Assembly (NCBI GenBank): GCA_015499995.1
Contig: JADNRV010000513.1
Location: forward strand, 1 to 27,791
Source of the DNA: Flammula alnicola
Lineage: Eukaryota > Basidiomycota > Agaricomycetes > Agaricales > Strophariaceae
Direction of reading: 5' to 3'
DNA length: 27,791 bases
The notes beneath the pieces are model-generated. The model made no database searches. It saw nothing but the letters and a program-made list of their open reading frames with translations, and was not told the origin of the DNA. This document shows positions 1 through 9,886 of the stretch, piece after piece. Position numbers and translations under genes: made by a program. Position 1 is the first letter of the stretch, and each line of letters begins with the position of its first letter.

Positions 1-465
1 TTGAGAAGGATGACTTTGGATGACAGTCTAAAATTAGACGGAAAGTACGTTGGTGTGATATTTTTAGATGCCAGCGCTTGTGCCTGGTTCGTTATCTATA
101 GATTAGATAGCCAGGAAGCGCCTATCTAGATATTTTGGATGCAGACGCCCGTGCCTCGGCGCCTTTCGCTGTTATCTATAGATTAGATACCTTCTATTAA
201 TCCCACGCACGTTTAAAAATAGGCATGGTTCATTTTGGCCTTGTCATCTATGCTCGAAAACCTCAGGTAAAAAGATTAAATAGAAAACTTTGAATATATT
301 TGAGCTATGTACTGGTCATAAGGTATACAACAAAGAAAATAAGACATAGGAGTGAAACGAGGATAAGCGAGCAAGGAGGGCGAATGTCGACGTGACTAAC
401 GCACGTCGTCGCCTCTCCTGCTACTCATCCTCGTTCTCTTCCTTGTCATCGTATCGCCGCCGCCG

Positions 466-1400
466 CCGCTCCCACATTGTCGTCGCCGTCATAACACAGC
501 AGCAGCAGCAGCAGCAGCGCCCGTGCTGCTGGCGGTGCTTCCATCTCGTCGTCGCCGTATCCGAGCAGCAGCCGTCGTGCTGCTGCCACTGGTCCCACCT
601 CGCCATCGTCGTCGTATCCCAGTGGCAGCCATCATGCTGGTGCTCCTCCCACCTCGTCGTCGTCGCCGTATCTAAGCAGCAGCAATGGGTGCCGCTGCTG
701 CTTGTCCTCGTCGTCGCCGTATACGGGCAGCAGCCGCCGTCGTGCTGCTGCTGCTGTGTCCACTTCATCGTCGTCGTGTACAAGCAGCAGCAGCGGTCGT
801 CCTGCTGCTGCTGCTGCTCCCATCTTCTCGTCGGTCGCAGTATCCGTACAGGAGGAGCAGCAGCGCTCGTGCTGCTGCCCGTGTTCGCCCGTGGTCGTCG
901 CCGTATCCGACCAGCGGTAGCGGTCGTGCTGTTGCCGTTCCGCCCTCCTCGCTGTCGTCTATTCGTTACGAGCAGCAGCGGCGGTCGTGCTGCCACTGCC
1001 GTTCCCCCGTCGTCGTCGTTGTCGTACCCGTCGTCGTCGTAGTCGTACCCATATAGAGCAGCAGCAGCGGGTGTGCGGCTGCAGCTGCGCCCTCGTCGTT
1101 ATCGTAGTTGTATCCGTATACGAACAGCAGCAGCCGTCGTGCTGCTGCTGCTGCTGTTCCCGTCGTCGTCGCCATATCCGAACAGCAGCAGCCGTCGTGC
1201 TGCTGCTGCTGCTGTTCCCGTCGTCGTCGCCGTATCCGATCAGCAGCAGCCGTCGTGCTGCTGCTGCTTCCATCTCGTCGCAGTCGCCGTATCCGAGCGG
1301 CAGCCGTCGTGCTGCGGCTCCTCCTACCTCGACGTCGTCGCCGTATCCGAGCAGCAGCCGCGGGACCGCTGCTGCTGCTGCTACCCCTCGTTGCCTTCAG
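466..1400 (+). repeat. Triplet-based minisatellite, left arm
   Basis: Imperfect units of about 51-63 bp each contain a core like GCCGTATCCGAGCAGCAGC followed by CGTCGTGCTGCTGCTGC. The core recurs near 556, 613, 667, 718, 778, 840 and 903 and continues to about 1350. Most spacings are multiples of three. CAG runs face CTG runs within a unit, so a unit can fold into a short hairpin. An uninterrupted (CAG)7 lies at 497-517. Confidence 0.8.
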
Positions 1401-1434
1401 GTAAGTGGGTGGATGGAGGGAGGAAGGAGAAAAC

Positions 1435-1458
1435 GAATCGAGTCATACGACTCGATTC
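1435..1458. repeat. Short perfect palindrome in the left arm
   Basis: GAATCGAGTC at 1435-1444 and GACTCGATTC at 1449-1458 form a perfect 10-bp stem with a 4-nt loop. It lies inside the intron-like block. The same hairpin recurs in the right arm at 2780-2803. Confidence 0.8.
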
Positions 1459-1806
1459 ATTGCTTACCAGGTGGGTCTCCCTCTCACAGGGTCTCCCCTC
1501 GCGTCCTTACCCCTCATCTCCCTCCCATCTCCTTCCAGAGCCGGCCCACATTACCTCGATGAGGGAGAGGGGCGCACAGCGTCGTGGGCAGCTTCGTTGG
1601 CGTCGTAGGGACCTGGATGGTGGACGGGGTGGATGAGGGAGAGGTGAGGAGGGTGGTGGTGGTGGTTGGAGAACCGACTCGACTCGTTGTTGATGGTCAT
1701 CCGGCGTTTTCCGAGAGTGACGCGATTGGCTGGCAAGCTCGGACCGGCCAGCCTCCGATCCGTCGTCGAGGTCTCGAACATCCCCGAGGACATCCACAGC
1801 ACATAT

Positions 1807-2414
1807 AAGGGTAGGTTTATCGTCGGAATATATACACTATGTCGTTTAGAACACAAATATTAAATTTACAGTGAAAATAGCAATAGTACTGCCCGTTGAA
1901 TCGAGTTTGCGAGCGACCGTGGTGATTTCGGGTATTCCAAAGACATCTACCTTGCATTTAGTGGTACAATAAACCCATTGATATCTCAATATAGTCTATA
2001 CTTTGACTAAGGAATACCATTAGATTATTCTTGAGGGGTTCCCCAGAGAGTCTTCGGAGTAAGTACAAGAATACGGACATTCTCGTCAACTAACGCATGA
2101 AACCAATAAGAAATATTTGGACAATCTGATCACCAAGATGGTATTTCGAAGTTTTGAACATCTTGACTCACTATAAGCCTCACAAAGTATCCGGAAAATC
2201 TCTATTTCATTCAAATTATACTTCTACTACATTATCCTCAGTTCGATATGATTTCAAGCAAACCTAGTATAAGATATCTAACCTCAAATGCCAGAAATCA
2301 CCTCGTTTGACCATCTCTTCCTGAATCGGCAGGATTTCAACATCTGGAATCTGGTGAAAATGCTTGAAATATATTTTAAACTACTTATAAATATACTGTA
2401 AATATTTTTTGGCA
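1807..2414. other. AT-rich spacer between the palindrome arms
   Basis: This stretch of about 600 bp does not match itself in inverted orientation and is clearly more AT-rich than the arms. No convincing gene is present. It would be the loop if the element folded as a hairpin. Confidence 0.65.
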
Positions 2415-2779
2415 CTCGGATGGGCTGGGGGATGTCACGGAGAAGTTGGAAACCTCGACGAGCATTTGGGTGTTTGGCCGGTCCGAGTTTGCCAGCCAAT
2501 CGCGTTACTCTCGGAAAACGCCAGATAACCATCAACAACGAGTCGAGTCGGTTCTCCAACCACCACCCCCACCCTCCTTCACCTCTCCCTCATCCACCCC
2601 GTCCCACAAAGCCACCATCCAGGTCCCTACGACGCAAGCGAAGCTGCCCACGACGCCGCTGTGTGCCCCTCTCCCTCATCGAGGTAATGTGGGCCGGCTC
2701 TGGAAGGAGATGGGAGGGAGATGAGGGGTAAGGACGCGAGGGGAGACCCTGTGAGAGGGAGACCCACCCGGTAAGCAAT

Positions 2780-2803
2780 GAATCGAGTCGTATGACTCGA
2801 TTC
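2780..2803. repeat. Short perfect palindrome in the right arm
   Basis: This is the mirror copy of the 1435-1458 hairpin: GAATCGAGTC at 2780-2789, loop GTAT, GACTCGATTC at 2794-2803. Confidence 0.8.
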
Positions 2804-2849
2804 GTTTTCTCCTTCCTCCCTCCATCCACCCACTTACCTGAAGGCAACG

Positions 2850-3790
2850 AGGGGGTAGCAGCAGCAGCAGCGGTCCCGCGGCTGCTGCTCGGATACGGCG
2901 ACGGCGACGAGTTGGGGGCAGCCGCAGCACGAAGGCTGCCGCTCAGACACGGCGACTGCGACGAGATAGAAGCAGCGGCAGCAACACGACGGTTGCTGCT
3001 GATCGGATACAACGACGACGATGGGAACAGCAGCAGCAGCACGATGGCTGCTGCTGTTCGTATACTGATACGGCGACGAGGAGGTGGCAGCAGCAGCAGC
3101 AGCAGGACGCTGCTGCTGCTGCTTGTACATAATGGCGACGACGACGGGAACAGCAGCGGCAGCACGACGGCTGCCGCTCGGATACGACGACGACGGCAGT
3201 TGGGAGCAGCAGCAGTACACCACTGCTGCTGCTCGTATATGACGCTGGCGAGGAGGTGGCGACAGCAGCAGCAGCACGACCGCTGCTGCCGCTCGTATAC
3301 GGACACGACGACAACGACGAGGAGGGTGGAGCAATGGCGGCACGATGGCCGCTGCCGCTCGTATGCGAATACGGCGACGAGGAGGTGGGAGTAGCAGCAG
3401 TGCGACCGCTGCTGCTGCTCCTATACGGATACGGCGACCGACGAGGAGGTGGGAGCAGCAGCAGCCACACGACGGTGGCTGCTGCTCGTATACGGCGACG
3501 GCGACAAGGCGGTAGGAGCAGCAGCAGCAGCGCCCAGTGCTGCTGCTCGTATACGGTGACGACTAAGACGAGCAGCAGCAATGGGAGCACCAGTACGATG
3601 GCTGCCGCTGGGATACGACGACGACGGCAAGGTGGGAGCAGCAGCGCGACGGCTGCTGCTGCTCCGTTACGACGGCGATAACGAGGACGGCGATAACGAG
3701 GTGGGAGCGGCGATAACGAGGTGGGAGCGGCGATAACGAGGTGGGAGCGGCGGCGGCAGTGATACGACGACAAAGGAGGAGAACGAGGAT
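2850..3790 (-). repeat. Triplet-based minisatellite, right arm
   Basis: This is the reverse-complement counterpart of the left-arm minisatellite, with units such as GCAGCAGCAGC next to ACGACGG and CGGATACGGCGAC. Its frames on both strands are open but low-complexity (Ser/Arg/Ala/Cys-rich). Confidence 0.8.
3691..3750 (+). repeat. 20-bp tandem repeat, three copies
   Basis: The unit CGATAACGAGGTGGGAGCGG occurs at 3691, 3711 and 3731 without change. A partial copy lies just upstream at 3676. The matching part of the left arm (about 440-480) shows no such array, so the amplification is recent and arm-specific. Confidence 0.85.
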
Positions 3791-4210
3791 GAGCAGCAGC
3801 AGGAGAGGCGATGACGTGCGTTACTCACGTCGACGTATGCCCTCCTAGTTCTCTTGTCCTCGTTTCAGTCTTGTATTGTATTTTCTTTGTTGTATACCTT
3901 ATCACAGTTAAATATATTCAAAGGTTTCTATTGCATCTTTTTACGTGAGGTTTTCGAGCACAGAGGCAGCAGGCTAAAATGAAGTGTGTCTATTTTTAAA
4001 CATACAGTAGCATGGGATTAAAGGAAAGTATCTAATCTATAGATAACAGCGACAGGCACCGAGGCACGAGCGTCTCCATCTATAAATATCAGGCTTGGGC
4101 GCTTTCTGGCTATCTAATCTATAGACTATCTAATCTATAGATAACGAAACAAGGCACAAGCGCTGGCGTCTAAAAATATCACACTTGGCGCTTTCTGTCT
4201 AATTTTAGAT

Positions 4211-4611
4211 TGTCATCCAAAGACATCCTCGTCAATCCATCCGTCCCCGCCCCGCGTGAGGCGCGCAAAGGGTGGCAATGGGTAGCAATATATTATTAGA
4301 CCCCAATGGAATTTTTCCCGTGCTCCAAACCGCCCCCGACGATGAGCAAGAGCCCAAATACAACCCCGGGCATCATTTCCCACATTGTTGACAGTTGTTT
4401 GACAGCAGCCCCGCCCCAAATAGGAATGTCATCCACAGCCATTCTCATCAATCCACCCGTCCCCGCCCTCCCCGAGGCGCGCAAATGGTGGGGGCAGGTC
4501 AGAATATATTAATAGACCCTATTAGAATTTTTCCCGCGCCCAAAAGCGCCCCCAACGATGAGCAGCACCCAAAATACAGTGCTGGACATCATTTCCTGCA
4601 TTGTTGACACC
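4211..4611 (+). repeat. 216-bp diverged tandem duplication next to the palindrome
   Basis: Copy 1 starts at 4211 (TGTCATCCAAAGACATCCTC) and copy 2 at 4427 (TGTCATCCACAGCCATTCTC). The offset stays 216 bp through CATTGTTGAC at 4383 and 4599. Shared landmarks include GAGGCGCGCAAA, AATATATTA, GAATTTTTCCCG and CATCATTTCC. The first 19 bases of copy 1 are also the outermost bases of the right palindrome arm, so this duplication may be part of the same element. Confidence 0.75.
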
Positions 4612-4780
4612 TATTTACCATCACCCACCCCAACAACAAGCACCAAAGCCGTCTCTGGCACCCCGGCAGCCTGTAGGTATTATGTTGCATAGTGCTGGGC
4701 AACTGCCCAAGGGGGTTGTTTGCCTTGTGGATGTACACTCCTTATTGGCAGGCAGCCCAGGTATCATATATAATTCTAGC

Positions 4781-5616
4781 TTACATGGCTGGGACAGAGA
4801 TCGATGTGCGGGATGCAGGCATCTTCAAATGCCTCGTAAGTGTGGTTGCTCTTCCAGCTCAGAAGATGTTACTCACCGACATGGCTCTGCACCACGACCA
4901 AACTTTCTTTGATACCCTGGCATTATGAAGGATGTTTCGGACAAAGTAAAGCATCATCTCCAACATGAGTACTCGACTTTGCCAGAACCGGCGCTCAGTT
5001 TGCACAGTTACGAGCCATTCAGGTGATGGACTGTCACAAGGATTTCCTCTATACTGATCAATAATCACGGTAGGACTTTGCCAATAGTACATCAGGAAGC
5101 CAGCGGTAGGTGGGACACGAACACGGAGTGTCAGTGTGAATTCGGTGGGGTCACCTTTGACGAGTCCCTGACAGATAATATAAGGTTGGCAACATTTAGG
5201 CAAGTCCTATTAAATACCCACCTCCTCGCATATGACATTGAAGATGCACTCAACATCATCTTGCCACGACAGATATTCAAGACACAGGCCGCGCTTGTGC
5301 GGATTGGCAGTGGGTGCCTTGGTCCGCATCTTTTCTTGTGAAATCCACTCGTCAATTGTGTTGGGGATGCCATGCTTCACGCGATACGCGACTTTTTCGT
5401 CATAGGTCATCATCTTAGTGTTAATATGAACGAGTGGATAGAATTCGTTGTCGCTGAGGCTGCACAGGCGTCTGATGGGCACATCACACTTAGGTATCTT
5501 GGTCAGTATGCAAGTATGAAGAGGGTAAGCAATCTTACATGGATATACATCTTGCGGTCAGACATAAGGTATTTAGTGGGGTTAATAGAAATGAAAGCAG
5601 GGGGATAACATTGCAT
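4781..5616 (-). CDS. Hypothetical protein, four exons, 225 aa, function unknown
   Basis: Exons on the minus strand are 5616-5539, 5488-5222, 5167-4877 and 4822-4781. All three introns are 50-54 nt, start with GT (GTAAGA, GTGGGT, GTGAGT), end with AG and sit in phase 0. The joined frame is fully open and ends in TAA. The first ATG is taken at 5616; a second in-frame ATG is at 5565. I do not recognise the family. No signal peptide or membrane segment is evident. A central motif of the form EFTLTLRVRVPP-x5-GFL, then SPTVIID and WQS-x4-ML-x4-LYFV, recurs in a decayed copy at 12250-12850 with two introns at matching places. That shared structure is the main support for the gene. The broken deaminase gene lies 278 bp upstream on the same strand. 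Confidence 0.5.
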
Positions 5617-5893
5617 ATATATGTATAAGAGCATGATCAGGCCTTGAGTCATATTACGCCTGAGTCAGAGTCTTTAGTCGTGTATTCATAATTGGGTGCA
5701 AGCAGCATTTTTGGATGGCCGACACCAGACCAGTTAGTCTGTGGCCTGCAAGAACAATATACAAACAAAACTTGATACATTCATATTATTTACAGCACAA
5801 TAATTGAAAAAAATACAGAATAACCAATCCCCTTGGCCTGTGCAGGACGACAAATAACAAATACAGCTCCAAGAGTCGTGCTGGGTAAATGTA
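5617..5893. other. Gap between two minus-strand genes
   Basis: About 280 bp of fairly AT-rich sequence separates the deaminase pseudogene end from the next gene start. I see no conserved feature in it; the promoter of the 225-aa gene would be expected here. Confidence 0.4.
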
Positions 5894-8413
5894 CTAGGAC
5901 CAATCCTGTATCAAAGCACTAAATCAGAATGAGAGAACAAAATTGAGGTCAAACAACATACAGGTTTGATCATCACTTTATCGGTGGCCAGCCGATGTCG
6001 ACGTACCAAGCTGGTGACCGAAAGTGCAGAAGAACCTGTCGAAGGGTTGTACTTGAGGGGTGCCCAGTTCGTGCGTTCCATTAATTGGCCGATTGCTTTT
6101 CTCAGCGGTTCCCCAAAATGGTTGTTCAACTGCTCGACTATGTGCGGCGGAGTCCAATCAGGAAGAGTACATGGTGTGATGGTTCTATGCGAGCCTCTGG
6201 TGATGAATGACTGGCCTGATTCTACTGGTGAAATAGTCGACAGGAGTCGTGCACACACAGGACAGCAGCGCTTCGACGTCCCAATAATTCCCCGGTATTG
6301 CTATCAACGAAAATGAGGGGGAAAAAATGCAGAGCATAGACTGCATAGCTCACCTGCAATTCGTCCAGAAGTGTAGAGTACTGCGGGTGAGTCTCATCGA
6401 TATGAGTGCTAATGAGGGTTCCAAGAGCAGCCTCGCAATGAAGCGAGCCTGAGAATGTAGTTGTGGAAAGCTTGAGGAAGATCTTACAGAGATCAATGAT
6501 GTAAAGCAGTTGATGGGTGACTCTGGTGGTTCGAACAGAATCAGCCAGAATGTCCGAAGTTAGGAGATTAAGGATATCAGCTGCGGTCGCTTTACAGCCT
6601 GGAACATTGGTTTCAAGCTGCATCTTGAGCACACTCTGAACCACAGGGTCGACAGCCTGACGGTTGGAGCTGGACTGATAAGTTTGCCATGTGCCATGGC
6701 AGCGTGAGCGAGACAAAGTGTGCAACGATGGTTTGAGTCTGTGCCTCCTTCCATAAATTTTGCAATGTCTGCGTTGCTCCAAAGGCGAGAACCAGCTTGA
6801 TATGGTGACCATGTGGGAAAGAATTTGTTGTCTGAGAGGAGTTCCTTCCAGGGCATCAGGTCGCTACCAACTTGTGGACTTTTCAGTATTTGGAGTGAGA
6901 TGCGAGAATTGGAATGGAGTTCATAAACGAGCATGTTGGCGGCACTGAACTGAGACACCAGCAACTTGATCCATTTCAGAGCTGCAAGGTGTCCAGCTTC
7001 AGATTTGATCTCCTCAAACTCATCCCATCCTTATATCAGGCCCCCATCATAAACATCGTCAGTTGTGTTGTCGTCCGGATCCTTGGGCTTTGCACTAGCA
7101 ACAACATGACCATTGTCACTGGGATCCTCTTCTTCACTAGAATGCTCGAACCCATCAGCTCCGTCCTTGTCAGACGCGTTATCGCGACCGTCAGCCAGTT
7201 TCTCCTCGCTGAGAAGGTTATCGTGCTGGTACTCGTTGTGGGGAGAATTGTGCAGCTCTTCGTCAGAAGGGTTATAACTATTGTCCTCGTCGAAAGGGTC
7301 ATCACCCTGGTACGCGATTAAGTCATCGACACTGTGAGAGATGTCGACCTCGTCCTGAATGAGATGTATACCTGCTTCGTTCTCCTGACTCTTGGGAAGA
7401 GCCGACGTTGCTAAGCCAGAAAGCGACTTCTCGATAGTTTGCAAGTGCATTCGAAGGGCGGCGCCTGCGGTTAGCCTGTGAAGCAAATTCCGGCCCACGA
7501 GACATTGGCGACTGCCTTTTTAAACGCTTCTTTGGAAGGCTCGTCGTTTCCTGTCGCAGTCTTCATTCGCTCAAGCTCCTTTCGGTAGCGTTCCAGGAGG
7601 GAGAGTAGCAACGATGGAAGTCCTCGAATGTGTCTTTGTCATAGATGGTGGTGAAATGATTTGAGGGTGCGCTTTTGGTTTCCAAGCGTGTGTATTTGTA
7701 GCTCTCGGGGGGGCCATTCTCCAGAAAGTCCGCCAAACATTCATTATCGATTGCAATCTCCTCGTTCGTTGGAGTAGTGTCGGGTTTGGCCTTGTCAAAT
7801 CAATCTCTTTAAGATTGACGTTGCGCAAGGCCTGGAAGAAGGGTTCTGATCATGCATGACATATGCGCCGGGCCAACTTGCGGAAGCATGCGATGACCAT
7901 GTAGAGCATGAGTTGTGTGTGGGACTGCCTTGCCTTTGAGGTGTCCGTGCGTTAAGGATATTCTGAAGCATCCAAATATGGTCGTCCAGCAAGATGGATT
8001 GAGACCTGTGAAGGAGTAAAAATGTAAGAATGCAATAGTATAACAGAAACAAGCAGTATTTACCCTTGTGAAAGGAGGATGTTGCTATATAGTATTCGAG
8101 AATATTGAAATCGGACTCGGTTTATCGGGGTGCGAAGCCCTTCCTGAATTCCTTGAACTGACTGGGAACACCTGGAGTCGAGAGAATCGGTTGGGTAGAT
8201 GCATTCTTATCATCGAACGGGGGTTCTGGGTGAAGACGACATTGCCTGTGGGGCCTTGTAGAGCCTGAGGTTTGGAAGTGACATGGCCTGCACAGGATCT
8301 GAGGGATTAGCAACGTCATCGTTATGCCTGACTACCACTGCGAGAACCTCATGCTCAAGGACAGCCAAGGAGGCAAATGCAGAGGACAATCCGAGCAGTA
8401 TTTTCTCCTCTTT
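5894..8413 (-). pseudogene. Broken OTT_1508-like deaminase-fold gene
   Basis: Minus-strand fragments resemble the fungal OTT_1508-like deaminase family (cytidine-deaminase fold). The catalytic-type motif SLHCEAALGTLI lies around 6440. A 53-nt intron (6353-6301, GTGAGC to GATAG) joins DELQ to QYRGIIGTSKRCCPVCARLL, which supplies the paired cysteines. A family-like tail with GSHRTITPCTLPDWTPP follows, ending after a further intron at TAG 5894. Upstream are LLGLSSAFASLAVLEHEVLA (about 8400), FQYSRILYSNILLSQ (about 8090) and an acidic Asp/Glu/Ser-rich linker (about 7040-7350). The reading frame is broken: paired TGA TAA near 8200, TGA near 7850, frame changes near 7790 and 7610, an in-frame TAA at 7033-7031, and a frame change near 6670. 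Some could be unrecognised introns, but not all. In the family His/Glu and two Cys bind zinc; all are retained here. Confidence 0.65.
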
Positions 8414-9279
8414 CTAAGCCGGGATGTGACCTGTGTCATTGCGTGGCTCATGGAGCATGAAAGCCGCGCTCAAATGCATGATCGTTCGGAATGCGAGTAT
8501 ATCCTTGCGGCGATCTTGGGTGTTTGTTTCTGGATTTTTGGCTTCATGGTGATGGGAATCTGCCGCCAAATGTTAGGCCTCCGGGTGTTCGTTCCATCCA
8601 GTATTCAATGAAGCCCTCACCAGCTGACGGGCTCTGGATCTGGGTCGGCGGGGAGGCTGTCTCCCCCTGGTGCATTGGATACATGGTGAATGAGGGTGCA
8701 GGATTAGGGAGGTGGACAGTGGTGTGGATAGATGTTCACAGAAATTGCTGCTCGCTGTGGAATCAGATAGAAGTTCACAGAAAGTCGGTGTTGGAAACTT
8801 GGAACCCACCAAATAAGGTAAATTCATTAATAATCACGGCATATCAAACATGAGGCTCTCGTTCAAAACTCTAAACTCTCAAAAATAAGGTCAAGCCAAG
8901 TCAAGACCGTCTCAAGTTATCTCTTACGGTATTTAAAACAGACAATAATATATCTAAGTTTTTCATTGTATTGACAACATTTGTTGTGAAGTTACATAAA
9001 CAGTCACAACGTCTCCAGTTCACGCCAAGTAGTTGATATTCTTTCAGAGAGACAGTCTTAGGCAACAATTTAGGTTGACTGGTTAGATAACTTAACATAT
9101 TGAAGGTCTCGTCTGAAGAGCTGAGAGGCAGAAGAAGGGGACGCGGATGGGCCGAGCAGGGAATATTACTGAAGACACTACAGAACATCAGTCATCATCG
9201 TCGCCGTCCTTTCTCCGCGATTATTACATAGATGAACCCTCCTTCAGAGCCAAATCTTCAAGGTCTTTTACCACAACAA
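8414..9279. other. Gap upstream of the deaminase pseudogene
   Basis: About 865 bp without a confident gene. A minus-strand stretch near 8685-8540 reads as a short open frame beginning MYPMHQGETASPP and could be a first exon or leader of the deaminase gene, whose first recognisable exon starts after a TTAG acceptor at about 8414. From 8820 to 9180 the sequence is AT-rich and featureless. Confidence 0.35.
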
Positions 9280-9381
9280 GCCTCCTTGGCTCAGTTGGCT
9301 AGAGCGTTGGTCTCATATCGCGTATATGAGTACGTAATTTGTGTAATCCAGAGGTCGCAAGTTCGAGCCTTGCAGGGGGCA
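9280..9381 (+). tRNA. tRNA-Met (CAT), elongator type, with intron
   Basis: The acceptor arm GCCTCCT pairs with AGGGGGC (9374-9380), followed by discriminator A 9381. D-arm GCTC/GAGC, T-arm GCAAG/CTTGC with loop TTCGAGC, and anticodon CAT at 9314-9316 are all present. An intron of about 28 nt (9318-9345) interrupts the anticodon loop one base after the anticodon, the usual eukaryotic position. The intron segment ATATGAG can pair with CTCATAT around the anticodon, a typical anticodon-intron helix. The internal B-box-like sequence GGTCGCAAGTTCGAGCC is intact. A T8 run follows directly. Confidence 0.93.
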
Positions 9382-9389
9382 TTTTTTTT
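9382..9389 (+). terminator. RNA polymerase III terminator of tRNA-Met
   Basis: Eight consecutive T residues directly after the discriminator base, the standard Pol III stop signal. Confidence 0.85.
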
Positions 9390-9886
9390 CCCTTTCTGAT
9401 TAAACGCTCGAGAGCCAACGGAGAGCAGGCGCTTCTTATTTCGGGTGGTAAATAAGCGATGTGAAATGTATCGCCGGCAAATGCGATTAGATTAGAGGAT
9501 ATCTGGAAATTATCCACAGCATGCTTAGAAGTTGCGCAGCTACCTTTTGTAAAATTGTTTGCAATGCATTGAATCGTAGGATCAAGAAGTTGCAGATTCC
9601 AGATCGTCGCCATACATAAGCACGAGCATGAGCCTCGTTTTTGTCCATGTCGAATAGCCGACGCTTCAAGCTTACGAGAAAGGCCGTCTCATCAATTCAA
9701 AGGCAGTGTTCAAATATATGTTAATCTGTATTGCCACCATTCGAAGGTCTATGTCCAACTTCGCATTTTCATGCTCTTCCGCTTGTATTTCATGTAAAAT
9801 TAGAATAAAGTTAACCTTACTGTACCTAAGTCTGAAGAAAAATTCTATGTGCAGGGATCCATTGAGACAGAGGGAGGTAAATGGAC
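9390..9886. other. Region downstream of the tRNA, no supported gene
   Basis: A minus-strand frame at 9613-9299 is open for 104 codons but runs across the tRNA gene, so it is probably chance. No repeats or splice-supported genes are seen. Confidence 0.4.

Larger units (their letters stand above)
1..1806 (+). repeat. Left arm of the giant inverted repeat
   Basis: From outside inward the arm has an AT-rich outer part (1-390) with two diverged copies of a unit containing GTTATCTATAGATTAGATA. Next come a triplet minisatellite (about 466-1400), a 140-bp intron-like block (1401-1540), and a GC-rich inner segment ending in CGAGGACATCCACAGCACAT. All blocks recur in reverse order and orientation in the right arm. 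Open frames occur on both strands across the minisatellite because it is built of triplets; I do not treat them as genes. Confidence 0.75.
1..4229. mobile_element. Giant inverted-repeat (foldback-like) element, left end cut by window
   Basis: The reverse complement of the sequence ending near 4229 matches the window start: both read AGGATG(A/T)CTTTGGATGACA and continue through TCTAAAATTAGAC and a block containing TTATCTATAGATTAGATA. The match runs inward to about 1806 on the left and 2415 on the right. The inner 400 bp of the two arms are nearly identical; the triplet-repeat parts differ in unit number. Alignment still holds at base 1, so the left terminus and any target-site duplication lie outside the window. 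No transposase is seen inside. This fits a foldback-type element or an inverted duplication; the superfamily is not determined. Confidence 0.75.
2415..4229 (-). repeat. Right arm of the giant inverted repeat
   Basis: Read on the minus strand from 4229 to 2415, this arm repeats the block order of the left arm. The inner part, about 2470-2850, is nearly identical to left-arm 1395-1760 with only scattered substitutions and small indels. The triplet region (about 2850-3790) has diverged in unit number, as expected for slippage after duplication. Confidence 0.75.

Noticed and set aside
466..1400. CRISPR-like array of regularly spaced repeats
   Set aside because: Units are degenerate, of variable length, without unique spacers, and the genome is eukaryotic.
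392..1636. Long overlapping open frames on both strands in the left palindrome arm
   Set aside because: They are Ser/Arg/Ala/Val/Cys low-complexity translations of a triplet minisatellite, open in several frames at once; unit structure explains them without coding.
2590..3773. Minus-strand frames of up to 276 codons in the right arm
   Set aside because: Same triplet-repeat effect, and they mirror the left arm; no splice-independent protein signature.
7031..7321. Plus-strand frame 6914-7321 (valine-rich) opposite the acidic linker
   Set aside because: Mirror of the Asp/Glu-rich coding stretch of the deaminase relic; reverse-complement acidic codons give valine-rich frames.
9299..9613. 104-codon minus-strand frame
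   Set aside because: Its 3' part is antisense to the tRNA-Met gene; no splice or homology support.
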